This document shows positions 39,396 through 51,095 of a stretch of 64,000 bases of DNA, piece after piece. The stretch is from Anisodus tanguticus (taxonomy: Eukaryota > Streptophyta > Magnoliopsida > Solanales > Solanaceae), in the NCBI GenBank assembly GCA_034509755.1, contig CM067549.1:34058001-34122000 (forward strand), in the 5' to 3' direction. Under the pieces are notes generated by a model. The model saw nothing but the letters and a program-made list of their open reading frames with translations, was not told where the DNA came from and did not search any database. Numbering within the stretch: the first letter of the stretch is position 1; the number at the start of each line of letters is the position of its first letter. The position numbers and the translations under genes were made by a program.

Positions 39396-42133
39396 ATGCC
39401 ATTTGAACCAATAACTTGTTTTTCTCCTTTACATTCTCATTACCGCACTTTTCACTATTCAGTATACATCGTTCATAGGCCACCCCTGTATATATCCCAT
39501 GATCGAATTTCACTAATGAACTATATCAGTTACCAGCAACTAGAGTACAAAGTCTCAGCTTTTGGACGCAAACTGATCTCCTCCATTGCCTTCACATCTA
39601 ATTTCCCAGACCAGCACCCTGTTCACTTCCTCAATGAATGCACCAAACCCGAAATTTTGCATGCCCATCTCATAAAGACCCAAAATCTTGAATGCAATAC
39701 ATATGCTGCAAATTCTATGCTTTTATGGTTACTGTGAATATTCAAGAATAGACAATGCAGCCAAGGTGCTTGAAGAAATGCCTAACCCAAATTCTGTTTC
39801 CTGGAATCTGATGATTTTTAATTGTAACAAGGCGTTACGGTACTTGGAGGATATTTTGTAGGATGCACATGTTGGGGTTTGACATGAATATGTATACATA
39901 TGGTAGTGTTCTTTCTGCCTGTGGTGCTTTAACATCTACATTGTGGGGTGAGCAGGTTTGTGGGCTTGTGATAAAAAATGGGGTTTTCTCGGATGGATAT
40001 GTAAGATGTGGGATGATAGAATTGTTTTCAAGAAGTTATAGGTTTCATGATGCTTTAAGGGTGTTTAATGATTATTTGTGTGATAATGTGGTTTGCTGGA
40101 ATGCTATTATATCGGGGGCGGTAAAAAGTAGGGAGTATTGGGTTGCTTTGAATATTTTTTAGCCGAATGTGGGGTGGGTTCACAAAGCCTAATGAATTTA
40201 CAATTCCAAGTGTACTGAATGCTTGTGTTTCACTGTTGGAACTTCAATTTGGCAAAATGGTTCATGGAGCGGCTATAAAATGTGGTCTGGAAACTGATGT
40301 TTTTGTGGAGACTTCTATAGTTGATTTGTACGCAAAATGTGGGGTTACAGATGAAGCATTTAGGGAACTCAAGCAGATGCCAGTCAGCAATGTTGTTTCT
40401 TGGACTGCCATGCTAAATGGTTTCGTGCAGAATGGCGATCCTCGTTCTGCTGTTCAAATGTTTGGTGAAATGAGGAATAAAGGGGTAGAGATAAACAACT
40501 ACACTGTCACTAGTGTGCTTACTGCATGTGCTAATCCTACTATGGCAAAAGAGGCAATCCAAATCCATTCTTGGATCTATAAGACTGGATTCTATCAGGA
40601 TCCAGTTGTGCAAACATCTTTTATCAATATGTACTCGAAGATAGGGGAAGTTGCCTTGTCTGAACTAGTCTTTGCTGAGGCTGAGAATCTGCAGCACCTA
40701 AGTTTGTGGTCTAACATGATATCCGTTCTTGCACAGAATAGTGATTCTGACAAGGTAATTCATCTATTTCAGAGAATATTCCAAGAGGGCTTGAAACCTG
40801 ATAAGTTCTGTTGTTCTAGTGTCTTGGCAGTTGTAGACTCTCTAGACTTGGGTAGACAGATACATAGCTACACAATTAAATCGGGGTTAATCTCTAATGT
40901 TAATGTGAGCAGCTCTCTGTTCGGGATGTACTCAAAATGTGGTTGTATTGAGGAGTCATATATTTTATTTAAGCTGATTGAGGATAAGGATAATGTCTCA
41001 TGGGCCTCAATGGTTGCTGGTCTTGTAGAACACGGTTATTCAGATAGAGCCGTTGAATTGTTCACAGAGATGCCCATGGAGGAAATGATTCCTGACAAAA
41101 TGACATTAACTGCTATCCTTAATGCATGTAGTTCTCTTCAGATCTTGAAGTCTGGCAAAGAAATCCATGGCTTCATTCTTCGACACGGTGTTGGTGAGCT
41201 TCGCATTGCCAATGGTGCCATTGTGAATATGTATACAAAGTGTGGTGATCTAGTTTCGGCAAGAAGTTTCTTTGATAGGATACCTCTTAAAGGTAAGTTT
41301 TCATGTTCTTCCATGGTAACTGGGTATGCTCAAAGGGGTTATGTGGAAGACACGCTTCAGCTGTTCAAGAAAATGCAGATGGATGCTTTATATACTAGTT
41401 CTTTTACAATTTCTTCTGTTCTTGGGGTTCTTGCTCTTTCCAACAGATCTCGCATTGGCATCCAAGTGCATGCACATTGTATAAAAATGGGATCACAATA
41501 GAAGCGTCGACAGGAAGTTCACTGGTTACGATGTATTCAAAATGTGGAAGTATTGATGATTGCTGCAAAGCATTTAAAGAAATTTTGGCACCTGATTTGG
41601 TTAGCTGGACTGCTATGATTGTAAGCTATGCTCAAAATGGAAAAGGGGCTGATGCTTTGCAAGTTTATGAGTTAATGAGGAATTCAGGAATCAAGCCTGA
41701 TTCAGTGACTTTTGTTGGTGTTCTTTCTGCTTATAGCCATGCTGGTTTGGTTGAAGAAGGGTATTTCTTTCTAAATTCAATGATGGAAGACTACGGAATT
41801 GAGTCTGGTTACCGTCATTATGCCTGTATGGTAGATCTTCTTAGTCGCTCTGGTAGATTAACTGAGGCTGAGAGGTTCATTAGTGAGATGCCTATAAAAC
41901 CTGATGCTTTGGTCTGGGGAACACTACTTGCTGCTTGTAAATTGCATGATGACGTTGAGCTAGGAAAGCTGGCATAAAAAAAGATCATAGAGTTGGAGCC
42001 AAGTGAAGTTGGTGCATATATCTCATTGTCAAATATCTGGGCTAGTGTCGGCCAATGGGATGAAGTCTTGAAAATAAGAGGTTCAATGCGAGGAACTGGG
42101 ATAGCAAAGGAGCCTGGATGGAGTTCTTTGTGA
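39396..42133 (+). pseudogene. OTP87: PPR (PLS/E-type) pseudogene, OTP87 / At1g74600 relative
   Basis: The family is organellar RNA-binding PPR proteins; Arabidopsis OTP87 is needed for mitochondrial nad7 and atp1 editing (known). Blocks of degenerate 35-residue repeats run the length: TYGSVLSACGALTS, VVCWNAIISGAVKS, VVSWTAMLNGFVQNG, NVSWASMVAGLVEHGYS, GSIDDCCKAFKEI, KPDSVTFVGVLSAYSHAGLV, KPDALVWGTLLAACK, ending KEPGWSSL. Lesions: a T-run frameshift near 39722 (stop 39735), stop plus frameshift near 39858, a frameshift near 40155 (stop 40160), a frameshift near 41490, and an in-frame TAA at 41975-41977. The longest intact piece is 40167-41501. At least five independent breaks make it a pseudogene. 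No introns, as in most plant PPR genes. The start ATG is uncertain; the assignment to OTP87 is from memory of its sequence. Confidence 0.88.
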
Positions 42134-43799
42134 AATACATTTTCAGTACAATAAAGCTTTGCACCTTGCTCTTTACTGGTTGGTGTAGTTTCTTCTTCAA
42201 GGCGGAGAACTTTCAAAGTAACTGGGGGGAAGGAGGAAGGGGGGGGGGGGTGCCGACACAGAAATAAAATGGATGAAGACTTGTACAATGCATACCTTTA
42301 GCGATATAACATCATTTGTACCAATCTTTTGACCTCTTTTACATGGTGACCCTACTATCCAGTTGGATAATTTACCTAAATTTTGGTCATAGTGTGTTGA
42401 ACCTTCGGTTTGCCTGTCCTGGAAAGGTTTCCTTGCATCATATGTTGTACTTTAGGAGTTGAGGAAGAAGAAAATGTATGATAGATGCTTGAAATATGTG
42501 GAGTACTGTAACACCCCCCCCCCCCCCCCCACCCGCACAAACGCTCCGCTTTTTCTTACCTTTTCATGTTTCAAAGTATGCAAAATCCAGTTTAACCCGA
42601 ATGCCTATCTTACTGATGTGCAAGATCGAAAGATTGCTGCTTAGTAGTTTCCTGCTCTTGGTATAGGATGGGCTTCTTCTAGAGCTGATACCCTGAGACT
42701 TTTGTATTTTGTTGGTCTCTAAACAGGCCTGTTATTGTCTTTCATCTTCTGTCTGCTCTCTTCTAAAGTCAACCGGAGAAGAGTCTCCAAGAACGGGTCT
42801 CCAATGGTGAGACAATTATCATTGCCCCCCCCCCCCCCCCCCCCTGCTGAGACATGCGATGTCAAGAGATTATTAACTTCATGAAATTTTATGCTGCAGA
42901 TCAAGGAACTGACGTGATCCTGAACCGGACAATTTACTTTGCTGAATTCAGGTTTCATTGCTTGCCTCTCTTCTTTTCATTTTATCATGGATACTTCATT
43001 TTCCATTCTGAACAAATACTGGAGCTTTTTTTTTCTTTCTGAACGGGGTTGGATTTGAGGAGCTATGCAAGACCAATCTTCAATTCTTATTTCCCAACCT
43101 TACCATTTTTCACACTATTCAGTTACTCCCAACACTAATTGGAAGGTCCAGAACATGCAGCGGACTGTAATAGACCTATGTGTCTTTGCTTCTTTTTCTT
43201 GGATCACAGGAAACAGATTGAACAAACCCCTGAAAGTATGCTTTTATTTGTTTCCCTTGAGTATCCTATTTTTTTTTTTTTGAGCGGAGGAATCAAAGTC
43301 CAATTAACTAATTTTCAGGTAGGACTCCAATGAAAATACAAACTCAGATGTTTAAGTTACCCGTGTTTGAATACCAGGAAGCTTGATCCAAGTCCTTGAA
43401 AATATTATGTTCTTGAACAACCACTGAGGTATAGCCCCTAGTATCAAGTGTTTTCTCTCATGATTTTAGTTAGCCAGCTATCATATTACCTTCTAGTACC
43501 AGAAGAAAAAGGATTGTGATTGAATACACTGATTATTTGTATTGGGAGTGCATACCTAGAGTTGTATTTATTATTTTCCGAGGTTGATCTATTCAAATTT
43601 CTCATTTAGACAGCTACTATTTGAGGTTAAAGATGATATCAAATAGAACCTATGTATTTTTGCATGGGTGCTTTCCAGCACATACATGGATAGCCAATTT
43701 CACAAGCACTTCTTTCCGTTGCAAAATGAACCAAACAAACACAAGGAGATTTAGATAGTTTTGATAAATCTAAAGTTTTCTCCACAAATGTTGTTCCCT
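42134..43799. other. Downstream flank of the PPR pseudogene, with C/G runs
   Basis: No gene recognised. Contains homopolymers G12 (42239-42250), C17 (42514-42530) and C20 (42825-42844) and a T run near 43270. Open frames are short and unrelated to known families. Confidence 0.45.
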
Positions 43800-45917
43800 A
43801 AGTGATAAGCAATTTGTTTTGAGTTCTTTCAACATTCCCGAAGGACGAACGTTTGGTGAGTACCTTGATTTCCCAATTTTTGATACAAAACCAAGACAAG
43901 ATTTCAAATTTGTCCTTGACAATTTTAAACATAGATTAGCTGGATGGAAAACGAAATTTTTGAACCTTGCCGGTTGATCCACCCTCATTCGATTGACCTT
44001 AAATGCCATTTCTACCCATCTAATGCAAATTATTAATATCCCTAAGGACATTATAAGCCACTTAGAACGTTATCAGCACCAATCCTTTGGGGGTTCAATG
44101 CACAAAAGTGCAAACTACATCTTATGTGCTGGAATATCGTTACAACTCCTAGACAGGCAGGGGGTTTGGGCATCCAAGACCTTCAAAAGAAAAATCAAAC
44201 GATGCCCGCTAGCACTGCCTGACGTCTCTTCCGAATCCTAATTCCACCTGGGCTCGTTTGCTAATCCAGCGTTATATGCCACAACGTATTAATGCTACCA
44301 ACATGCGTAATCCTTCCAGAACTTGGAAAGGTATTATTAACGGCTGGAACTTTTATCAAAAGTGTTTGGTCTGGAAAATCGTCAATGGAAATCATGTGAA
44401 ACTATGGACTGATCCTTGGGTAGGCCCAGAGTTTACACTTCGTTCTCAATTACAAGGGCCCCTACAGAGGTCCGACCAAAAAGCCACTGTTTCCTTGATT
44501 ATTAATTCCAGCCATTGGTCCTTCTCTCAATTGTCTTTTACCTTGCCTCAGGACATACATAATCGCATACAGAGCTACTATATTCCTCAATGCGCTACTA
44601 GTTTTGATAAGCTAATCTGGGGCCTTACAAATGATGGCCAATTTACTGCTAAATCTTGTTACTCCTCTCTATCGGGACAATCAATGACAACTTAAACTAC
44701 AATTGGATTTGGCAATTGCCAACCCCAAATAAGATCAAAACTTTTCCTTGGCTATGCTCGCACAATAAATAACAACAAACTCTCATCTTCATAGGCTCCA
44801 AATCTTAAATGCTCCCATCTGTCCTAACTGCCATCTGGCAGAAGATGAAACCTTTTATCACTTGTTTTTTAAATGTCCTCATCAAGCGACATGTTGTTGG
44901 CAGGATCTGGGACTACTACAACAAATCACTAATATTTTTTGCCAACTGAGCATCCTCTTCAAACTCTTAAGCTAACTTACAGCTAAATTTAGCTCCACTC
45001 CTTACCACCTTCCTAGTAAACTACTAAACTCGTCCTTCCTTTCGCCTTATGGCATCTTTTGAAAACTCGTAATGACAACATTTTTAAGAACAATAAATGG
45101 AAACCCCTCATCACCGTTATATGCCAAAAAGCCTTGGAATATTGCCATCTAGGTATGTCACTCTCACACAGCTTACCTAAGCTAACAATCCAACTTAGGT
45201 GGGAACCTCCTCCTGTAGGTTTTTATAGTTTAACTATAGATGCTACTTTCAGGGATATTCATGGTAAATAAGGAATAGGGGGAGGATCTTTCGTGATATG
45301 CATGATGGATCCTTGGTTTTGCAGGTGCTCTACACAGTGCTACTGCACTAGAATCGGAAGCCTTAACACTGCTTCATGGCCTTTACTTGGCCAAGAACAA
45401 AATCAAGCTCCCTCTAGTTATTAATATTAATGCCCATGAGGTAATTATGCATAAAACAAAGCCACTAATGCAATCTTTCCTATCTTTGATGATTGCAGGT
45501 ACCTCCTGCACCAGCTGCATGAACCAGTCGTCCACCACGTGTACGGAGCAAAACGCTGTTGCTTATCGCTTAGCACTTTTTGGGATGACACTTGACGGAA
45601 GCAACATCACTCTGTTTGAACAACCTCCTCTTTTTGTTATAGATATCTCAGAAGCAGATCAGGGAGGTGTCACCACAACAAGGAAAATCTCCACAGCTAC
45701 AATGGCAATCCTTCTTTTTGTAACCATTCATCAGCAACCCTTGCTAGCACTATCTTTTTGTACTACTAACCATAGGCTAGTTGCTGACAACACTATGCAC
45801 TCTATTGGAGTAAAGACTCCCTTTGTACACTATGATGTACTCTATTGGAGTAACTTAAGACTCCCTTTGTACACTATGTTTAATCTAATATAAGCATCTT
45901 TTTAACCAAAAAAAAAA
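43800..45917 (+). mobile_element. L1-type LINE 3' half with RNase H domain and poly(A)
   Basis: Blocks in order: FGEYLDFPIFDTKPRQDFKF, RLAGWKTKFLNLAG, THLMQIINIPKDIISHLERY (RT C-terminal region); MRNPSRTWKGIINGWNFYQK, GNHVKLWTDPWVG, DKLIWGLTNDGQFTAKSCYS; a decayed zf-RVT segment; then a plant LINE RNase H-like domain (RWEPPPVGFYSLTIDATF, ATALESEALTLLHGLYLAKN read in a second frame, QNAVAYRLALFG). A short A run (45908-45917) marks the 3' end. A roughly 40-bp direct duplication (TACTCTATTGGAGTAA, 45800-45870) lies before it. Many frameshifts and stops; not functional. Confidence 0.85.
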
Positions 45918-46194
45918 GATCGTAGTTCAGAATAATGTAAAAATTCTTGTGATCTATAATTAGATATTTTAATGACTTTTACGACTTCATAATTACTTCA
46001 AGTAATGAAGGTAACAAATTTCAAGTAATGAGTGCTCTATACCAACTTTCAGGGTTACTTCCAGTAATGTTACGCCTGTCCCCAGTTAGGGTGTGGTAAT
46101 GAATCTATTTTTACATTATATGCTTAAGTAGTCAGAGTAAAAAGTATATGGTGATCTGTCTATAGAAACTAATGCAAATTGTTTGTGTTTTCAG
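45918..46194. other. Short spacer, nothing recognised
   Basis: AT-rich DNA between the LINE and a hAT element. The last 8 bases (GTTTTCAG) are the hAT target duplication. Confidence 0.4.
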
Positions 46195-46918
46195 TAGGGG
46201 TGTGCATAGTTTGGATAAACCCGAAATCCGAACCGATTTAAAATTTGCGGGTTTAGTTTTTAATTTTTTTGAATTTTGGATCGGATTTCGGATTTAGAAC
46301 TTTGGGTATTTGGATATCCGAAAATCGAATTTCTTATACCTTATGTGTAGGCTATCCACTATCCATTAATATATTAGTGCATTACTTAAGTCAAATATAC
46401 CCTACTCATTACACATCAACCCCTATATAAAAAAACTACTAAGTTCAATATGTTTGGATTTGTTAATTTTAAAGATGACTACTTTTTAGATTTCCTTTTT
46501 GTTTTCATTGTCATTATATATTCTATGTAAGATGATTTTACTAAATTAGACTTGTTCATTCATAGACTAGTACTGCTTCAGTTGCATCATCGACAATAAT
46601 TTTATTGCTTATATTAGTACTTTATTTATATGATTGTGATAGTAACGAGGAACTATATATTAAGGCAATTTGATATAAATATTTTATTTGAATTGTTCAT
46701 TTTGTAAGAAGGAGAAGAAGTAGAAGCAATTCAACTTAGAAACTGAACCGAAAATCTGAATTATCCAAATCGATTTTATCTGAAACCGAACTTAAAAAAT
46801 CCGATCCAATCCGAACGTATTTGGATCGCATTCGAATTACATGTTGCGAAATCCGAAAATCAAAATTATAATTTGAAATATGCCAAACCCGATCCAAACC
46901 GACTGATGAACATGCCTA
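46195..46918. mobile_element. Third non-autonomous hAT element, perfect 8-bp TSD
   Basis: Left end TAGGGGTGTGCATAG and right end, as reverse complement, TAGGCATGTTCATCAG. It is flanked by GTTTTCAG at 46187-46194 and 46919-46926. Subterminal regions repeat words such as ATCCGAA/TTCGGAT and GGATCGG. 724 bp, no transposase. The YAGGG-type terminus and 8-bp TSD are diagnostic of hAT. Confidence 0.92.
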
Positions 46919-47032
46919 GTTTTCAGTCGTCACTCATTATTCTCTCTTGCGGATGGTTTCGACAGAATCACAAGAAGAATATTAACAGATGTTTTATAAA
47001 TATTTTGGTATAGTCATATTCGTGTAGACACA

Positions 47033-47491
47033 TGATCTACAAAGTATTTAGAATAAATAAGGTGTGGTGTGAAAATTAATACACGTGAAAGGCTGAGATG
47101 GATTCTTGTTTAATGAAAACCAACAACGGGGATTAAAGAAGAGGGATATAACAACCATGCCAGGCACTCGATGAAGTCATAACTGAATTTTGGTAATCTC
47201 TCTCTTCACGAACTCTCTTTCTCAATTCTTTTTCTCTCTTCTCACTCTCTTTTCTTCTCTTCAAATTTCTGCTCTTTTCTTCTCAAATTCTCTTCTTCCT
47301 TTCTAATCCTTTCTCAATCTCCATTGCAGGTGATCAAGATGCAGGAATTCTCTGTCAATTTAGCTGAATATTGTTTATTTTCATTTCCATTTATTTTCTA
47401 TTTGTAATTTAGTCGATTTGGAGTTATAATACAAAAAATTATCCCCAAAAAATGTTCTATTTTTTTTTTATTAATTGTTGAGCCCATAACA
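47033..47491 (+). repeat. 5' LTR of gypsy element
   Basis: Starts TGATCTACAAAGTATT and ends GAGCCCATAACA, preceded by the ACACA duplication. Confidence 0.9.
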
Positions 47492-48737
47492 AATTGGTAT
47501 CAGAGCCATCATCCTACGATCGTATTCGTCATGATTGTCAACAAAGGAACTCGACTAAAGGTGTCAGATGAGAGAACCACGAGAAATGAGGACGTTATGA
47601 CCCAACATGCAGAGTTATTGTAGCAATTGACAGCTAAGATTGGGGAAATAGCAGCTTCGCACGTTACTCTTGCACGAGAGCACACCGGAGTAACTCAAGC
47701 TTTGGGTCAAATATCATAGCGATTGGCAACAATTGAGCAAAGTCAGAGGCGCATTGAGGAAGTGGATCGAGGAAATGGGATCTTACCTGTCGCGCCCGTT
47801 TTTGACCCGCGCGAGGTCAAAGCGGAGCACGACGTATCCGGTGATTCCTGGGTCATTGGATTGAGGAGTCGCCACCTAATTATTCTAAGGTGAATTAGGG
47901 CACCTAAATGTTTGACTATAAATGCTGTAAAATAACTCAAATTTTAAGGTCTGCGAAACTAGTGAGATTCTAGGTAAGGGTTCTTTATTATCCTAAAGGG
48001 AAGGGGTTAGGCATCCTTTAAGATCCGCTAACTTGCGGTTATCCGGTCAAACTCAGGTTAATTATTGTACTAAGGAAAATGCAATTTTAAAAATAGAAAG
48101 TTAAAATAATGTTGCAAATATTTAGTAAAAGAATGCATTTTTTGTACAAGTATGCATTTGTATGGTATTTAAAGAGAAATACATGTAAAGTTGAAAAGTA
48201 TGCATTTGTAACAATTGATAGTAAAAACAAATTATTTATAATGCCAAAGAAGTAATTTTTTTGGAAATCATTGAGTTGCAAATTGAAAAAGATAAACTTA
48301 TTTGTAAGATTAATAAAGCGAATAAAAGATGACCAAAGTTGTTTGAAAATCTTGAATATGCATGATGAGCCTAAAAATAAATAACTAGCGGAGGGTTTCT
48401 AAGTTTGAATTAACCGAGCCTACAAGTAAATAAGCTAGCGACGAGTTTCCAATTTTAGACTACCCTATGAATTAATTCTAAGTCTACCTATTCTAAGCAT
48501 TTCAATAATTACATAAGTGCAATAAATAATATTACAATACAGAACGAGATAAAGCTGAATTAAAGAAAGTAGAAACAACAAAATAAATAAACTCCGAGGA
48601 GTATCTGCCTTCGCTGACTTTGTTCCTTGCAAGCTGTCAAGAACAAACGATTAGAAACAGTTAAATACAAATAACTTCGGATCCGTATCCAAAACAGTGA
48701 ATTTTTTATCACGGAGGGCTCAGACTTAAATTTGAAA

Positions 48738-48940
48738 AGACCATTCCAATCACGTTGTGGCTGCAAACATATGACTCGGTGGTCATTTTAATTGCCCCGC
48801 CTAATAAACATGTTGGTCTCTCGGATGGAAAAGAAAAGATCATTATAATCACGTCGTGGCTGCGAACATATAACTCGTTGGTCATTTTAGTTGCCTCGCC
48901 TACTAAACATGTTGATCTCTCGGATGAAATAAAAAAGATT
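48738..48940. repeat. Two-copy 99-bp tandem repeat in the nested insertion
   Basis: ATCACGTTGTGGCTGC (from 48749) and ATCACGTCGTGGCTGC (from 48848) start two diverged copies that continue through GGTCATTTTA and AAACATGTTG...CTCTCGGATG. Confidence 0.85.
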
Positions 48941-49019
48941 TAAGTCTCATCCTTGCCCAGAAGTTATATTTCCGTCTTTACAACTGTGGAGGCCTCAAAA
49001 TCGACGGATATTTTTCATC

Positions 49020-50100
49020 GGCCAGTGTAGTATCATGTTCAAATCAATAAATTATACCAAAGCAGCAAGCCAAAACCGAGAGGCATTTTCCGAAGGGGCG
49101 CGACCTCAAATTCAGTTTCATCGGCCTAAGTGTAGTATTGTTCAAATCAGTAAAATAATACTGAGACAGCAAACTGAAACAGAAGGGCAATTTCGAAGGG
49201 GCGCGACCTCGAATTCAATTTCATTGGCCTAAATGCGGTATTTAGTTCAGATCAGTAAAACAAACCAAAACAGCAAACTGAAACCGAGAAGTAATTTCCG
49301 AAGGGACGCGGCCTCGAATTCAATTTCATTGGCTTAAATGCAGTATTAGTTAAAATTAGTAAAAAAAAAAACAAATCAAAACAGCAAACTGAAACAAAAG
49401 AACAATTTCTGAAGGGGCGCGGCCTCGAATTCAATTTCATTGGCCTAAATGCAGTATTTAGTTCAGATCGGTAAAAAAGAACCAAAACAGCAAACTGAAA
49501 TCGAGAAGTAATTCGCGAAGGACGCGGTCTCGAATTCAATTTCATTGGCCTAAATACAGTATTAGAAAAAATCAGTAAAAACAAATCAAAATAGCAAACT
49601 GAAACAGAAGAACAATTTCCGAAGGGGCGCGGCCTCGAATTCAATTTCATTGGCCTAAATGCAGTATTTATTTAAATCAGTAAAATAGTAAGATATCCGT
49701 ATACGGATGTTTAAATGCCAAAATCAGTAAACTGAAATAGAGAAACAATTTTCGAAAAGAATGCAGTATTACTTCAAACCAGTAAAATAAACAACATAGC
49801 AATAAACTGAAATAGAGAAACGAGGTTTTCAAAGGGACGTGGCCTCGAATTCAATTTCATTTGCCTAAATGTAATATTTATTCAAATCAGTAAAACAGAC
49901 CAAACAGTAAAAACTGAAAACAGATAAGCGACTTCCGAAGAGACGTGGCCTCGAATTCAATTCCATTGGCCTAAATGCAGTATTTGTTCAAATCAGTAGA
50001 ATAGACAACATAGCAATAAACTGAAAACAGAGAAGCGACTTCCGAAGAGACATGGCCTCGAATTCAATTTCATTGGCCTAAATGCGGTATTAGTTCAATC
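49020..50100. repeat. Tandem array of about 105-bp units (9-10 copies)
   Basis: Each unit carries GGGGCGCGGCCTCGAATTCA, then ATTTCATTGGCCTAAATGCA, GTATT, AATCAGTAAAA and CAGCAAACTGAAA. The CTCGAATTC landmark recurs roughly every 105 bp from about 49109 to about 50057, with one longer interval near 49680-49840. Copies differ by 10-20%. The array lies in the part of the putative LTR downstream of its TATA box. Confidence 0.9.
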
Positions 50101-50199
50101 AACAAAATAACAACATAGCCGCATAACGGAAGTTCAAGTGCCAAAGTAAACCAATAGTAAGCAATTAAAATATCCGATCCAAATTCAGAAATTTTTGAA

Positions 50200-50770
50200 C
50201 CGAAACAGGATTTAGAACGTTTATGAAAACCCGACCCGAATTTTGGACAGCGACCCGAATAAAAAACAGTGACCTGACCCGGTGCTGAAAACAGACCCGG
50301 ATAGACGACTCGAGAAATGCAACCCGAAGCAGTGTCCTGAATCAGAATCAATTTTTTTGATTTTTCAGATAACCAGCAATTAAGATGCAAAATGCAAAAA
50401 TCTGGAAATATACCCAAATCGGGTCGACCCGACCCGGATCGATGACCCGACCCGAATCAGAGGTCTCAACCCGAATCAGTTTCTTCCCAGATTTTTCAGA
50501 TAACCAACAAATAAGATGTAAAAAAAAACACAAATCCGAAAAAAGGCCCAAATCGGGTCGGCCCGACCCGAATCAGAGGTTCAAACCCGAATCAAATATT
50601 TTCACCAATTTCAGATAACCAACATGATATACAACATATAAATCTGGAAATTTACCCGAACCGGGTCGACCCTACCCGGATTAGAGGTTTTCAACCCGAA
50701 TCGATTTCTTCTCAGATTTTCAGATAACCAACAGCAAGATATGAAATATATAAATACGGAAATCTACTCG
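50200..50770. repeat. Second tandem array (111-130-bp units, 4 copies)
   Basis: Units share CAGATAACCAACA (starts 50366, 50497, 50612, 50721), followed by AAGATG and CGGGTCGACCCGACCCG-type sequence. Spacing shortens from 130 to 111 bp. The GGGTCGACCC core is palindromic. Confidence 0.85.
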
Positions 50771-51086
50771 TCGGAACAGTAACCCAACCCCGAACAGTGA
50801 CCCGAATCGGAAAACCCGAAAACAGTGAAGAACAACAACAAAACAAGCAGATTTTCGAATTTGGCTTACGAGGCCAAATAGAAGTATTTAAAAACCAAAG
50901 TTCAAGAACGAAACTCACCCCTTTTCCTTTTGTTTTTGGGCTTGTTTTCGGACTTATTTCTTGAATAACAATGAAGCGAATGCTAAAAATCAAGAACACA
51001 ACAAATATTTTTTCTTTCCTTTTCGGTCCCGGTCCCCTATTTTTTTCAAACAATCTCCGATCCTCTAACAGTGAACAAATGAGGCC

Positions 51087-51095
51087 TTTTTATAG
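51087..51095 (-). promoter_or_regulatory. TATA box of the putative giant LTR
   Basis: On the minus strand CTATAAAAAGG stands alone in otherwise moderately GC-rich DNA, about 930 bp from the upstream edge of the insertion. It is followed by AGGCCTCATTTG and a GAAAGAAAAAAT leader. It would drive transcription leftward through the repeat arrays. Confidence 0.55.

Noticed and set aside
45387..45893. 168-codon ORF that could look like a small gene
   Set aside because: It continues the LINE RNase H-like domain (NAVAYRLALFG) and ends just before the LINE poly(A).
49020..50770. Regularly spaced repeats resembling a CRISPR array
   Set aside because: Units of 105-130 bp repeat in full without unique spacers, and the host is a plant; these are tandem satellites-like repeats.
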